In this document: positions 35,447-45,536 of the stretch, piece by piece | How the letters are laid out: each line of letters begins with the position of its first letter | How positions within the stretch are numbered: position 1 is the stretch's first letter | Made by a program: the position numbers and the translations under genes | Notes under the pieces: generated by a model | What the model saw: only the letters and a program-made list of their open reading frames with translations | Database searches by the model: none | Told to the model about the DNA's origin: nothing | Assembly (NCBI RefSeq): GCF_022835695.1 | Contig: NZ_BQUV01000011.1 | Location: 186,001-250,000, forward strand | Reading direction: 5' to 3' | DNA: 64,000 nucleotides | Origin: Bradyrhizobium sp. Ce-3 | GTDB taxonomy: Bacteria; Pseudomonadota; Alphaproteobacteria; Rhizobiales; Xanthobacteraceae

Positions 35447-36418
35447 CTATTCGACCTTGAGGCCGGCGAACTCGACCACCTTCTTCCACTTGTCGGTTTC
35501 GGCCTTGATGTCGTTGCCGAAGGCGTCCGGCGTCTGGATCAGCGAATCGCCGCCGAGCTCGACCAGCCGCTTCCGCATGTCGGGCTCGGCGAGAACCGCG
35601 TTGATCTCGGTGTTGAGCTTCGCAATCAATTCCTTCGGCGTGTTCTTCGGCGCGCCCATGCCGAACAGCGCGCTGGCCTCATAGCCCTTCACGGTCTCGG
35701 CGATCGCCGGCACGTCGGGCAGTTGCGAGGAGCGATCCGTCGTCGTCACGCCGAGCGCGCGCAGCGCACCGGAGCGGATGTGCTGGATGATCGAGGGCAT
35801 GTTGTCGAAAATCACCTGGACCTGGCCGCCGAGCATGTCGGTGATCGCGGGCGCCGCGCCGCGATACGGCACGTGCTGCATCTTGCAGCCGGTCATCGAC
35901 ATGAACATCTCGCCGGACAGGTGCACCGAGGTGCCGTTGCCGGACGAGGCCATGTTCACCTTGCCGGGATTGGCCTTCACATACTCGATGAACTCGGCGA
36001 TGGTCTTCGCCGGCACATCCTTGTTGACCGTCATCACGTTCGGCACGCGGTTGAAGGACGCGACCGGCGCGACGTCGCGCACGAAGTTGAACTTCAGATT
36101 GGCGTAGAGCGAGGCGTTGATGTAGTTCGCCGGATTGACCAGCAGCACGGTATAGCCGTCCGGCTCCGCATTGATCGCAGCCTCGGTGCCGATATTGTTG
36201 CCGGCGCCGGGCTTGTTCTCGATCACGAATTGCTGCCCGAGCCGCTCCGACAACCGCTGCCCGATCAGGCGCGCGATGATGTCGGTAGCACCGCCCGGCG
36301 GATAACCCACGATCCAGCGCACCGGCCGCGCCGGATAATCGGCCGCGGACGCCCGACCGATCGCGAATGTCGAAATTCCCGACCCGATCAGGCCCAGCGC
36401 AGTGCGGCGTGAAAACAT
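35447..36418 (-). CDS. tripartite tricarboxylate transporter substrate-binding protein (Bug family)
   Basis: 323 aa. Tat-like signal (MFSRRTALGLIGSGIS, ASAADYPARPVRWIV), then the Bug/TctC fold motifs YPPGGATDIIARLIG, GAGNNIGTEAAINAEPDGYT and VPYRGAAPAITDMLGGQV. These proteins bind carboxylic acids in the periplasm for TctAB-type transport, but no tctA or tctB partner lies in this window, so the membrane component is absent or elsewhere, as is common in alphaproteobacteria. Ligand unknown. Confidence 0.93.
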   Translation of the reverse strand: MFSRRTALGLIGSGISTFAIGRASAADYPARPVRWIVGYPPGGATDIIARLIGQRLSERLGQQFVIENKPGAGNNIGTEAAINAEPDGYTVLLVNPANYINASLYANLKFNFVRDVAPVASFNRVPNVMTVNKDVPAKTIAEFIEYVKANPGKVNMASSGNGTSVHLSGEMFMSMTGCKMQHVPYRGAAPAITDMLGGQVQVIFDNMPSIIQHIRSGALRALGVTTTDRSSQLPDVPAIAETVKGYEASALFGMGAPKNTPKELIAKLNTEINAVLAEPDMRKRLVELGGDSLIQTPDAFGNDIKAETDKWKKVVEFAGLKVE

Positions 36419-36555
36419 GAAGTCTCTCCCGATTCAGCAGGGTTTGGCGCCCTGCCCGTTTCTGTTGCGTTGCGTGCGGCGCGGTTTTAACAAACAATGT
36501 CCGAAGCGGCCAGTGCGACACGTGCGCCACCGACCGCGACGAAAGACTAAGCTGC

Positions 36556-36600
36556 AACGCTCCGGACCGAAACGCTCTCGACCGAAACGCTCTGGACCGA
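36556..36600. repeat. triple 15-bp tandem repeat upstream of VOC gene
   Basis: Three units of AACGCTCnnGACCGA (36556-36570, 36571-36585, 36586-36600) with two variable positions, ending 12 nt before the start of the VOC gene. It occupies the spot where a promoter or leader would lie. Confidence 0.9.
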
Positions 36601-36612
36601 AAAGGATCGATC

Positions 36613-37023
36613 ATGTCCGTCAAGGTGAATGGGCTCGACCATCTCGTGATCAACGTCACCGATGTCGTACGCTCGGTTGCCTGGTACAGCAGGATCCTCG
36701 GCATGGAGGTGAAGGTGTTCGACCCCGGCAAGGGCAAGACGCCACGCACCTCGCTGGTGTTCGGCAACCAGAAGATCAACGTGCGACCGCGCGATGCCGA
36801 CAAGGTGGACTGGTTCACCGCCGATCACGAAGCGGCCGGCAGCGACGATCTCTGCTTCCTCACCTCGAGCACGCCTGAAGAGGTGGTCGCGCATCTGAAG
36901 GCCCATGGCGTCAAGATCGAAGAGGGCCCGGTGGCCAAGCAAGGCGCGCGCGGCACGCTGCGCTCGGTCTATTGCCGTGATCCCGACGGCAGCCTGATCG
37001 AGATCTCGTCGTATCAGAATTGA
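36613..37023 (+). CDS. VOC (glyoxalase/dioxygenase) family protein
   Basis: 136 aa. Two beta-alpha-beta-beta-beta modules: VNGLDHLVINVTDVVRSVAW (metal-ligand His), then a long DPDGSLIEISS motif at the C-terminus supplying the Glu ligand, and YSRILGMEV. It resembles bleomycin-resistance, FosX or 2,3-dihydroxybiphenyl-type VOC enzymes. The substrate is unknown. It is monocistronic and preceded by a triple 15-bp tandem repeat. Starts at ATG 36613 with AAGGA upstream. Confidence 0.88.
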   Translation: MSVKVNGLDHLVINVTDVVRSVAWYSRILGMEVKVFDPGKGKTPRTSLVFGNQKINVRPRDADKVDWFTADHEAAGSDDLCFLTSSTPEEVVAHLKAHGVKIEEGPVAKQGARGTLRSVYCRDPDGSLIEISSYQN

Positions 37024-37037
37024 CGAGACGTAACCTT

Positions 37038-37157
37038 CCCCGCCACTGCGAGCCAACGGGTCGCGCGAACGCGCGCCCGATGACAGGCTCCGCGAAGCAA
37101 TCCATACGTTCCACGCGGCGGAATGGATTGCATCGTCGCTGCGCTCCTCGCAATGAC
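37038..37157. repeat. dispersed intergenic element (family E)
   Basis: About 120 bp with GAAGCAATCCAT and ATGGATTGC forming an inverted pair, ending CAATGACG. The pattern with CGCTGCGCTCCTCGCAATGA resembles a common Bradyrhizobium REP-type element. A shorter related form lies at 40266-40300. Confidence 0.55.
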
Positions 37158-37263
37158 GTGGATGGCCCCCGCCAAATCCCCGATTTGCCCATCACGCAAT
37201 CAAGTGGCAGAACTGGTCGCAACCAAGACCAATGGCGGCCGGCAAGGCTGCGCGGGAGGACAT

Positions 37264-38844
37264 ATGACCAGTTCAAGAGCAGTGCCGGGCATCGTCGGAC
37301 CGTTTGCCGGCCTCGACGTGCCATGGCTGCTGAGAATGCGCGCCGAGGCGCGCCGCGATCATCCGTTCCTGATCTGGGCGCCGTTCGACGCGCCGGCGCG
37401 ACGCTGGAGCTACGGCGAATTCCATGAGCGGGTCGGCGCGCTCGCGGCCGGGCTCGCCAAGCGCGGCATCAGGCAAGGCGACTATGTCCTGATCCATCTC
37501 GACAATTGCGTCGAGGCGATCATGTCGTGGTTTGCCTGTGTCGAGCTCGGCGCCATCGCCGTCACCACCAACACCCGTTCGGCCGCGGCCGAGATCGACT
37601 ATTTTGCCGGGCATTGCGGCGCCGTCGCCGCGATCACCCAACCCGCCTATGCCGAGCTGATATCGGCCAACTGCAAGGGGCTGCGCTGGATCGCGGTGAT
37701 CTCGCACGACGCTGGACAAACACCGGCAGCACCGCCCGCGCGCGGCGACAGTTTTGAAGCGCTGTTTGCCGACAGCGCCGACCGGCCGCGCCGCCCGACA
37801 GATCCGCTCGCGCCGTGCAGCGTGCAATACACCTCCGGCACCACGTCGCGGCCGAAGGCCGTGCTGTGGACCCATGCCAACGCGCTGTGGGGCGCCAAGA
37901 TCAACGCCGCGCATCAGGATCTGCACGCGACAGACGTGCACCAGACCTATCTGCCGCTGTTCCACACCAACGCGCTGGCCTATTCGATGCTGGCTATCTT
38001 GTGGGTCGGCGGCACCTGCGTGATCCAGCCGCGCTTCTCGGCGAGCCGGTTCTGGCCGGTGGCGCTCGAGCACGGCGCGACCTGGACCTCGACGATCCCG
38101 TTCTGCATGAAGGCGCTGCTGGAGCACGAGGTTCCGAAGCAGCACAAGTTCCGGCTCTGGGGCACCGCGGTGAACGAGCCGCCGGCGTTTAGCGTGTTCG
38201 GCATCAAGATCATCGGCTGGTGGGGCATGACCGAGACCATCACCCATGGCATCATCGGCGAGGTCGATCAGCCCAACACGCCGATGTCGATCGGCCGCGC
38301 CGCACCGGAATATGAAATCCGCATCGTCAACGATGACGGCACGCCGACCGGCGTCGGCGAGACCGGCAATCTGCTGATCAAGGGCATTCCCGGCCTGTCG
38401 CTGTTCGCCGAATATCTGCACAACGAGAAGGCCACGCGCGAGAGCTTCGACGAGCACGGCTATTTCATCACCGGCGACCGCGTCACCATGCTGGAGCGCG
38501 GCTACATCAAGTTCGGCGATCGCTCCAAGGACATGCTGAAGGTCGGCGGCGAGAATGTCGCGGCCTCCGAAATCGAGCAGGTGATCGCGGTGGTGCCGGG
38601 CGTCCGCGAGGCCGCCGTGGTGGCGAAGAAGCACCCGATGCTGGACGAGGTGCCGGTCGTCTTCATCATCCCGCAGGCCGGCGTTGCTGCGCTGCCGGCC
38701 GATTTGCACGACAGAGTCATGACCACGTGCCGCTCCGCACTCGCCGACTTCAAGGTGCCGCGTGAGATCCGCTTCGTCGACGAAATGCCGCGCTCGACGC
38801 TGGAGAAGGTCGCGAAGGCAGAGTTGCGGAAGATGCTGGAATGA
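37264..38844 (+). CDS. acyl-CoA synthetase, AMP-dependent
   Basis: 526 aa from ATG 37264, with GGGAGG upstream. ANL-superfamily motifs: phosphate-binding VQYTSGTTSRPKAVLWTH, GWWGMTETITHG, and the C-terminal hinge YFITGDRVTML plus FGDRSKDMLKVGGENVAASE. The essential Lys is in ARSTLEKVAKAELRK. It activates a carboxylic acid to its CoA thioester via an acyl-AMP. Convergent with the P450 gene on the other strand (15-nt gap). The substrate (aromatic, bile-acid-like or fatty) cannot be read from sequence. Confidence 0.93.
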   Translation: MTSSRAVPGIVGPFAGLDVPWLLRMRAEARRDHPFLIWAPFDAPARRWSYGEFHERVGALAAGLAKRGIRQGDYVLIHLDNCVEAIMSWFACVELGAIAVTTNTRSAAAEIDYFAGHCGAVAAITQPAYAELISANCKGLRWIAVISHDAGQTPAAPPARGDSFEALFADSADRPRRPTDPLAPCSVQYTSGTTSRPKAVLWTHANALWGAKINAAHQDLHATDVHQTYLPLFHTNALAYSMLAILWVGGTCVIQPRFSASRFWPVALEHGATWTSTIPFCMKALLEHEVPKQHKFRLWGTAVNEPPAFSVFGIKIIGWWGMTETITHGIIGEVDQPNTPMSIGRAAPEYEIRIVNDDGTPTGVGETGNLLIKGIPGLSLFAEYLHNEKATRESFDEHGYFITGDRVTMLERGYIKFGDRSKDMLKVGGENVAASEIEQVIAVVPGVREAAVVAKKHPMLDEVPVVFIIPQAGVAALPADLHDRVMTTCRSALADFKVPREIRFVDEMPRSTLEKVAKAELRKMLE

Positions 38845-38859
38845 CGCGGCCTCGCCGCG

Positions 38860-40149
38860 TCAGTTCACCTCGAACCGGATCGGCAGCTTCTTCGGACCGT
38901 TGACGAAATAGGCCTGCGTCATCTTCACCTCGCCGTCGAGCGACAGCGATTTCAAATGCGGCAGCAGCTCCTCGAACAGGATGCGCATCTCGAGCTTGGC
39001 CAGATACTGGCCGAGGCAGAGATGCGCGCCGTAGCCGAACGCGACATGGCGGTTGGGCTTGCGGTCGCTGCGGAAGCGATCGGGGTCCTCGAACACCTCC
39101 TCGTCGCGATTGCCCGAGGCGTAGCACAGCATCAGCCAGTCGCCCTTGGAGATCTTGCGGCCGCCGAGCTCGGTATCCGCGGTGGCCGACCGCATGAAAT
39201 GCTTGACCGGCGTCATCCAGCGGATCGCCTCGTCGACCAGGCCCGGGATCAACTCCGGGTTGGCCTTGACCTTGGCGAACTCCGCGGGGTCCCTGGCCAG
39301 CGCCCAGATCGCGCCCGCGGTCGAGGATGAGGTGGTGTCGTGGCCCGCGGTCGCGACGATCATGTAGTAGCTGGTCTGATCGTGCTCCGGCATGTAGTCG
39401 CCGCCGATCTTCGCGTTGGCGATGACGGTGGCGAGATCGTCACGCGGATTCTGGCGGCGCTCCTCGGTGATCTTGCGGAAATAGGCCGAGAAATCGGCGA
39501 TGATCGCCTGCAACATCGCCGAGACCTGTTCCGCGCTCAGTGCGTCGCGGACCCGCGCGGTGTCGGGATCCTGCGGGCCGAACAGCTCCTGCGTCAGCTT
39601 GAGCATGCGCGGCTCGTCCGCCTCGGGCACGCCGAGAATCTCCATGATGACGTGCAGGGGATAGCCGAGCGCGACGTCCTCGACGAAGTCGCAGGCGCCG
39701 CCCCGGTCGAGCATGCGCTGCACCGTGGCGCGTGCGATCTCGCGGACGCGGCCCTCGAACTTGCCGAGATTGGCCGGCATGAACCAGCCCTGGGTCAGCG
39801 CGCGGTATTTCGGATGGTCGGGCGCGTCCATCTGCACCAGCGAGCGCACCAGATTGGGGCCGCCGGTGATCTTGCGTACGCGCTCCTCGAGCGCCTGGGT
39901 CGTCAGCGTGGTCGGGCGGTCGGCATTGTGGAACAACTCGTTCTGCCGGCTGATCGCCTGGATATGAGCGTGCTTAGTCACCACCCAGAACGGATCGAAG
40001 CGCTCCGGCCGGGCGACCCCGAGCGGGTTGTTGGCGCGCAGCCAGCGATAGCTGTCGTGGATGCGGTCGTCGGCATAGGCGACCGGATCGACCAAGGTTT
40101 CCGCGATATTGGCGGGGATGTCGAGATCCCCGGTGGTTGCCGTGTCCAT
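38860..40149 (-). CDS. cytochrome P450
   Basis: 429 aa. Start ATG 40149 with GAGGACGATC upstream. P450 hallmarks: I-helix AGHDTTSSSTAG, ExxR as EAIRW (Glu307, Arg310), and heme-binding FGYGAHLCLGQYL with axial Cys378. A soluble bacterial P450; needs a ferredoxin and reductase not present here. The family resembles CYP125/CYP142-like steroid or terpenoid hydroxylases. Near an acyl-CoA synthetase gene, which suggests oxidation of a lipid or isoprenoid followed by CoA activation (inference). Confidence 0.95.
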   Translation of the reverse strand: MDTATTGDLDIPANIAETLVDPVAYADDRIHDSYRWLRANNPLGVARPERFDPFWVVTKHAHIQAISRQNELFHNADRPTTLTTQALEERVRKITGGPNLVRSLVQMDAPDHPKYRALTQGWFMPANLGKFEGRVREIARATVQRMLDRGGACDFVEDVALGYPLHVIMEILGVPEADEPRMLKLTQELFGPQDPDTARVRDALSAEQVSAMLQAIIADFSAYFRKITEERRQNPRDDLATVIANAKIGGDYMPEHDQTSYYMIVATAGHDTTSSSTAGAIWALARDPAEFAKVKANPELIPGLVDEAIRWMTPVKHFMRSATADTELGGRKISKGDWLMLCYASGNRDEEVFEDPDRFRSDRKPNRHVAFGYGAHLCLGQYLAKLEMRILFEELLPHLKSLSLDGEVKMTQAYFVNGPKKLPIRFEVN

Positions 40150-40265
40150 GATCGTCCTCACCCGCCCAAGTCAGGCGCCTCCGCATCGGTCGCGCCGATG
40201 ATCACCGGAATCTAGGCGGAGGTAAGGAGCACGACTTGCGTTGATTGGCTAGGCCGCGCCGCACA

Positions 40266-40300
40266 CGTCATTGCGACGACGAAGCGACGAAGCAATGACG
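40266..40300. repeat. short palindromic element, possibly family E derivative
   Basis: CGTCATTGC and GCAATGACG arms (9 bp) around a GACGACGAAGCGACGAA spacer, between the P450 and HD-GYP genes. Confidence 0.5.
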
Positions 40301-40312
40301 GGGGTTGAGGGC

Positions 40313-41410
40313 TCAATAATGCCCGAACGCCACCGGGCGGAACGCCTGCAGCAATTGCTGGTCGAGCTTACCGCCCATCTCCTCCATCATGGAGAACGCC
40401 TTGGCGTGGGTGAACTGCAGCCGGTAGGCGCGCTTCTCGACCAAAGCGGCATAGACGTCGACGATCGTGGTGACGCGGACGATGTCGCTGATCTGGTTGC
40501 CGCTCAGCCCGTTCGGATAGCCGGTGCCGTCGAGGAATTCGTGGTGGTGCAGGATCACGTCGAGCATTTCCGGCGGGAAGCCGCCCTGCGCCGACAGCGC
40601 CTCGTAGCCGCGGCGCGGATGCTCGCGCATCTCGGCCATTTCCTCGACCGTCAAGGCGCCGGGCTTGTCGAGCAGCGCGACCGGAACGAAGGCCTTGCCG
40701 ACATCGTGTAGCAGGGCTGCGCGGGCGAGCCGGCGCTGGTCGTCGTCGCGCATGCCGAGATGCTGCGAGAAGGCGACCGCGAAGCCGGTCACGAACAGGC
40801 AGTGGCGATAGGTCTCCTGGTGATGGCAGCCGACGGTGGTCAGCCATTCGCGGAGCGAATTGTGCTTGATCGCCTTCAGGATCTTGTTCTCGGCCGCAAC
40901 GATGTCCTCGAACTTGAGCGGCTCGCCGGCGCGCATCCGCTCGAACATCTTGACCATCACGCCATGCGCAGCCTCGACGCCGCGGTTGAGCGCCTTGCCG
41001 CGGTCGGTCTCGTCATAGCCGCTGTCGTCGGGGAACGCGGCGCGGATGCGCTGCAGGATGCCGCGCGCATCGAACGGCCGCGAGATCGTGTCGGTGGCGC
41101 CGAGCGCCCAGGCCTGCATCGAGGCGTGATGCAACGCATCCGCCAGCACGAACAGCCGCGGCATCTCGCGATAGGCGTCCGCCTGCAGCTTGGCGCGCAC
41201 CAGCTGCACGGCTTCCGGCGAGCGCAGGTTGATGTCGACGACGATGCCGGAGAGATCGCGGGCCGGCTGCTCGGGAATATCCGAGGTCGGGACGGTATCC
41301 ACCTCGCCCACCGAGCGCAGGATGCTGGCGAGTTCGTTGCTCTGATCGCTTCGATCTGACGCCAGCAGGAGACGGCGTTTCGAAGTCTGGTTATTGGCCA
41401 AGGCAGTCAT
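40313..41410 (-). CDS. HD-GYP domain protein with degenerate receiver
   Basis: 365 aa. The N-terminal ~125 residues form a receiver-like domain with a DI (VVDINLRS) phosphoacceptor-like position but RPF where KPF is conserved, so phosphorylation may be lost. The C-terminal HD-GYP domain shows LLHDVGK, HHHEFLDGTGYPNGLSGNQI, with HD, HHE and GYP motifs intact, consistent with cyclic-di-GMP hydrolysis. It is monocistronic. Motility or surface attachment targets are inferred from family, not sequence. Confidence 0.9.
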   Translation of the reverse strand: MTALANNQTSKRRLLLASDRSDQSNELASILRSVGEVDTVPTSDIPEQPARDLSGIVVDINLRSPEAVQLVRAKLQADAYREMPRLFVLADALHHASMQAWALGATDTISRPFDARGILQRIRAAFPDDSGYDETDRGKALNRGVEAAHGVMVKMFERMRAGEPLKFEDIVAAENKILKAIKHNSLREWLTTVGCHHQETYRHCLFVTGFAVAFSQHLGMRDDDQRRLARAALLHDVGKAFVPVALLDKPGALTVEEMAEMREHPRRGYEALSAQGGFPPEMLDVILHHHEFLDGTGYPNGLSGNQISDIVRVTTIVDVYAALVEKRAYRLQFTHAKAFSMMEEMGGKLDQQLLQAFRPVAFGHY

Positions 41411-41623
41411 GGAATCCCCGTCGCGGTAACGACCGACGGGTGGACGCTACCTGACGATGCGTTCCCTCCGGCTTAATGGGGATGCTGAACGGCGGTTGAG
41501 CGCAATGGATACAATTTGAGGGAACGTGGAATCCGCCTGCAAAATCAGGCAAGCCGGAAATCAATCGAACCGGACGCATCGCCGGTGAATCATGAATTTT
41601 GCGACTTCACCCGCGAGCGCCGC

Positions 41624-41660
41624 AAAAGAAAAACGCCGGAGAGCGCAGCGCTCCCCGGCG
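41624..41660 (-). terminator. Rho-independent terminator of iorA/iorB-like operon
   Basis: Minus-strand hairpin: on the plus strand an A-rich run (AAAAGAAAAA) precedes CGCCGGAGAGCG and GCGCTCCCCGGCG (12 of 13 stem pairs). On the minus strand this reads as stem followed by a T-run. It lies 20 nt after the 41680 stop codon. Confidence 0.8.
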
Positions 41661-41679
41661 TCCTCATTGGTTCAGGCCA

Positions 41680-43965
41680 TTACGCCTTCATCGCAGCCTT
41701 GACGGCCTCCGCGGTGATCGGCAGGCCGCGGACGCGGGCACCGACCGCGTTGAAGACGGCGTTGCCGATCGCCGGCGCCACCACCGTCACCGCAGGCTCG
41801 CCGACGCCGGTCGCCTTCTCGCCATTGGCGATGACGTTGACCGCGACTTCCGGCAGCTGGCTCATCCGAAGCGGCGTGTAGGTATCGAAGTTGGTCTGCT
41901 CGATGCCGCCGTCCTTCAACGTCGCCTTCTCGAACAGCGCCAGTGACATGCCCCACAGCGCCGCGCCCTCGACCTGGGCCCGGATGCCGTCGGGATTCAC
42001 CTGCGTACCAACGTCGGTCGCAACCGTCAGCTTCTTCACCGTCACCTCGCCCGACGGGGCGACGGCGACATGGGCGACGCAGGCAGTCCAGCTCGCCGTG
42101 GCGCGCTCCTGCGACGACACGCAGGCCACGCCCATGCCTTCGCCCTTGGGCAGCTGCTTGGTGCCGTAGCCGGCAAGACCCATCGCAGCGAGCAAGGTGT
42201 TGCGGAGACGCTGCGCACCGCCGTCATTCTTGCCCTTGCCGTCGAGCAGCGAGATGCGCAGCTGTGCCGGGTCCTTGCCGGTCGCATGCGCGATCTCGTC
42301 GATCATGCTTTCGACCGCCCAGAACGTCCAGCCCGGCGCCACCGAGCGGAGCTGACCCGACGGGGTGGCGTTGTGCGCCATCTCGTTCTTGATCGCCCGC
42401 ACATAGTGGTTGGGCACGGTGTAGAAGAAGTCCGACCCGTTCACGGTGAACGAGTCGAGCGGCCCCTTCTTGTCGACCGACGGCGTCAGGAAATCAGGGA
42501 TCCCCCAGCGCTGGGTCGGCCAGGCCGACACCACGTCGTGGCTCAATGCGACGATCTTGCCGTCGCCGTCCACGCCGGCCTTGATCTTCTGGAAGGTCAA
42601 CGGACGCGAGAAGTCCATCGTCATGTCGTTCTCGCGCGTGTAGATGACCTTGACCGGCTTGCCTGTAGCCTTGGCCGCCTGCACCGCAGGCACCATCATG
42701 TCGGCGTCGAGACGCCGGCCGAAGCCGCCGCCCAGCCACATCTGGTGCATCACCACGAACTTCGGATCGATCCCGGCGGCGCCGGCCGCGATCGCACCGG
42801 AGCGCGTCGCGAACTGGTTGCCGGAATAGATGTGCAGGATGTCGCCCTTGAACTCCGCGGTGGCGTTCATCGGCTCCATCGGCGCGTGGATGTTGATGTT
42901 GGTGGTGTAATCCGCCTCCAGCACCTTGGCCGCCGAGCCGAAGGCCGCGTTCGGATCGCCGTCCTTGACGAAGAACTCGCCGGAATCGCTCAAGCCCTGA
43001 AGCCGCTTGGCCTCGGCGAACAGCGACTCGCTCGACAGTTTGGCGTTCGGACCACCGTCATAGCTGATCTTCAGCGCCTCGGCCGCCTTCTTGGCGTTGG
43101 CATAGGTGTTGGCGACCGCGACCACCCAGCCGGTCGTGGTGGTGGTCTTGTCGTCGAGCGTGACGGCCTTGATGAAGCCCGGCACCTTCTTGGCCGCGCT
43201 ATCGTCGACCGACTTCACGGTGGCGCCGTAGCGCACCGGCGGGGTGACCAAAGCGCCGTAGACCATGCCCGGCAGCATCACGTCGATGCCGTACTTGGCC
43301 GTGCCGTTGACCTTCAATGGAATGTCGAGCTGCGGCACCGAGACGCCGATCATGGTGTACTGGTCGGCCGTCTTCAGCTTGATCGCCTTCAGATCATCAG
43401 CCGTGAAGGTCTTGGTCGCCTTGCCGCTCTTCACGACGTCGGCGAACGACATCGACTTCTTCGACTTCGGATGGCTGATCGTCGACGCGCGCACCACCAG
43501 CTCGCTGGCCGGCACGCCCATCGCGGTCGCCGCCGCCTCGGTCAGTGCGATACGGCCGGCTGCGCCGGCGCGGCTCATGGCGTCGAAGTTCATCATCGTC
43601 GACCAGCTGCCGCCGGTGATCTGCGCGCCGAGCACGGGATCGTTGAACTTCGGATCGTTGGAGGCGAGCTGAACCCGCATGTCCTTCCAGCTCGCGCCGA
43701 GCTCTTCGGCGACGATCTGCGCCATGGTCGAGGCGACGTGCTGGCCCATGTCGGCCTTGCCGCAGGTCACGGTGACGAGACCGTCGGGCGCGATCGAATA
43801 CCAGACGCTCGGCTCGAAATTGGCCGGCGCGGGCGCCGCGAGCGCCTGATCGATGCCGGATCCGGCGTAACCGAGCACGAGGCCGGTTGCAGCGGTGCCG
43901 ACCAGGAAGGAACGGCGGCTGAGATCGGTCGTCTCAGGGGCGAGGTTTTTCACGTGCTTGTTCAT
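41680..43965 (-). CDS. molybdopterin-binding oxidoreductase beta subunit (IorB-like)
   Basis: 761 aa. Tat signal ([20 protein letters not shown]), then the long xanthine-oxidase-family Mo-cofactor domain with [38 protein letters not shown] and [11 protein letters not shown]-type segments. It overlaps the small Fe-S subunit by ATGA (43962-43965). Together they resemble isoquinoline 1-oxidoreductase, which hydroxylates N-heterocycles or oxidises aldehydes in the periplasm. The typical electron-accepting cytochrome subunit is not adjacent, so the electron acceptor is unknown. Cofactor insertion genes are elsewhere. Confidence 0.9.
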   Translation of the reverse strand: MNKHVKNLAPETTDLSRRSFLVGTAATGLVLGYAGSGIDQALAAPAPANFEPSVWYSIAPDGLVTVTCGKADMGQHVASTMAQIVAEELGASWKDMRVQLASNDPKFNDPVLGAQITGGSWSTMMNFDAMSRAGAAGRIALTEAAATAMGVPASELVVRASTISHPKSKKSMSFADVVKSGKATKTFTADDLKAIKLKTADQYTMIGVSVPQLDIPLKVNGTAKYGIDVMLPGMVYGALVTPPVRYGATVKSVDDSAAKKVPGFIKAVTLDDKTTTTTGWVVAVANTYANAKKAAEALKISYDGGPNAKLSSESLFAEAKRLQGLSDSGEFFVKDGDPNAAFGSAAKVLEADYTTNINIHAPMEPMNATAEFKGDILHIYSGNQFATRSGAIAAGAAGIDPKFVVMHQMWLGGGFGRRLDADMMVPAVQAAKATGKPVKVIYTRENDMTMDFSRPLTFQKIKAGVDGDGKIVALSHDVVSAWPTQRWGIPDFLTPSVDKKGPLDSFTVNGSDFFYTVPNHYVRAIKNEMAHNATPSGQLRSVAPGWTFWAVESMIDEIAHATGKDPAQLRISLLDGKGKNDGGAQRLRNTLLAAMGLAGYGTKQLPKGEGMGVACVSSQERATASWTACVAHVAVAPSGEVTVKKLTVATDVGTQVNPDGIRAQVEGAALWGMSLALFEKATLKDGGIEQTNFDTYTPLRMSQLPEVAVNVIANGEKATGVGEPAVTVVAPAIGNAVFNAVGARVRGLPITAEAVKAAMKA

Positions 43966-44453
43966 GTGGCCCTCCGCTCGGATCCGGTGGCCGATGCGGT
44001 GCGCATGTCGGACGCAGCGCGCATGATCGCCTTCTGGATTCGTGAATAGGTCATGCAACGGCACAGATTGCCGTCCATATGCGCGACCACTTCTTCCTTC
44101 GTCGGGTTGGTGTTCTTCGACAGCAGCGCCGCCGCCTGCATGATCTGGCCGGACTGGCAGTAGCCGCATTGCGGCACCTGCTCGGCGACCCAGGCCTTCT
44201 GCAAGGGATGATCGCCCTTGGCGGAGAGACCTTCGATGGTGGTGATCTTCTTGCCGACGGCGTCGGAGACGGAAGTCTGGCAGGACCGCACCGCTTCGCC
44301 GTTGAGGTGAACCGTGCAGGCGCCGCAGAGACCGGCGCCGCAACCGAATTTGGTGCCCGTCATCTGCAATTGCTCGCGGATGACCCAAAGCAGCGGCGTG
44401 TCATTGGCCGCCTCGACGGACATATTCCGTCCGTTGATATTGAGATTTGGCAT
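43962..44453 (-). CDS. [2Fe-2S] subunit of molybdenum hydroxylase (IorA-like)
   Basis: 163 aa. The N-terminal plant-type ferredoxin cluster: [16 protein letters not shown] (Cys38, 43, 46) and Cys58; the second [2Fe-2S] domain: QCGYCQSG (Cys96, Cys99) and GNLCRCMTY (Cys131, Cys133). This is the small subunit of xanthine-oxidase-family enzymes. GGGGAGAG precedes the ATG at 44453. It co-translates with the large subunit (ATGA overlap). Confidence 0.95.
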   Translation of the reverse strand: MPNLNINGRNMSVEAANDTPLLWVIREQLQMTGTKFGCGAGLCGACTVHLNGEAVRSCQTSVSDAVGKKITTIEGLSAKGDHPLQKAWVAEQVPQCGYCQSGQIMQAAALLSKNTNPTKEEVVAHMDGNLCRCMTYSRIQKAIMRAASDMRTASATGSERRAT

Positions 44454-44740
44454 CTCTCTCCCCTTCCGGTGTCGGAAGCCGCTTACGGCGGCAACTCACT
44501 GTTGGGTCATGGCTGGCGCCCACCGGGTAAGCGACAGTTGCCGAAACAATGATCCGGTTCCCGGCCGGAGGCAATCCAATTTGGAATTGCTCGAAAAGAA
44601 TAAATATCGAAAACTACTCGTTGTGCGATGCGGCAACGGCATGAAGTTTTTGAAATGCCAGCATTGATGCCGTATCGATCACTCCTACCAAGGTCGGTAG
44701 CGCTGCCGGCCCCGACATCGACAACAGAAGGAGCCCGTCA

Positions 44741-45526
44741 ATGGCCAAGCTCAACCGGAGCGGCGTCGATATCTACTATGAGATTCACGGCAGCGGTCCG
44801 CCCTTGATCCTCACCCACGGCTATTCGTCGACCTCCACGATGTGGCAGGGACAGATCGAGGCGCTGTCGAAGCGGCACAAGCTGATCCTCTGGGACATGC
44901 GCGGGCACGGCCAGTCCGACTACCCCGACGATCCCGATGCTTATAGTGAAGCCCTGACCGTGGGCGACATCGCCGCCCTGCTCGACGCCGCCGGCGCCGA
45001 CCAGGCGATCGTCGGCGGGCTGTCGCTCGGCGGCTACATGTCGCTCGCCTTTCACCGCGCCCATCCGGAGCGGGTGCGCGCGCTTCTGATCATCGACACC
45101 GGCCCGGGCTTCAAGAAGGACGACGCGCGCGAGGCCTGGAACAAGCGCGCCCGCGACACCGGCGACCGCTTCGATCGCGAAGGGCTCGAGGTGCTGAAAT
45201 CGCTCAGCGCCGAGCGCGCATCGGTCACGCATCGCAACGCCAGGGGGCTCGCGCTCGCGGCGCGCGGCATGCTGGCGCAGCGCGACGCACGGGTGATCGA
45301 GTCGCTGCCTGCGATCAAGGTACCAGCGCTGGTTGTGGTCGGCGCCGACGACACGCCGTTCCTGGCGGCGTCCGACTACATGGCGGCAAAGATCCCGGGC
45401 GCGCAGAAGGCGGTGATCCCGAACGCCGGCCATGCCGTCAACATCGACCAGCCGCAGGCCTTCATCGCCGCCGTGCAGCCGTTCCTGGATGGCCTCGAGG
45501 CCGGCGCGCTGGGAAAGGCCGGATGA
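44741..45526 (+). CDS. alpha/beta hydrolase
   Basis: 261 aa. Classic fold: oxyanion HGYSSTSTMW, nucleophile elbow VGGLSLGGYM (Ser95), acid GADDTPF and catalytic His near NAGHAVNIDQ. Belongs to the 3-oxoadipate enol-lactonase/epoxide-hydrolase-like branch. Cytoplasmic. First of a plus-strand trio with a small secreted protein and a dienelactone hydrolase, so hydrolysis of an aromatic-degradation intermediate is possible, without proof. Confidence 0.92.
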   Translation: MAKLNRSGVDIYYEIHGSGPPLILTHGYSSTSTMWQGQIEALSKRHKLILWDMRGHGQSDYPDDPDAYSEALTVGDIAALLDAAGADQAIVGGLSLGGYMSLAFHRAHPERVRALLIIDTGPGFKKDDAREAWNKRARDTGDRFDREGLEVLKSLSAERASVTHRNARGLALAARGMLAQRDARVIESLPAIKVPALVVVGADDTPFLAASDYMAAKIPGAQKAVIPNAGHAVNIDQPQAFIAAVQPFLDGLEAGALGKAG

Positions 45527-45536
45527 AGGACAAGCC

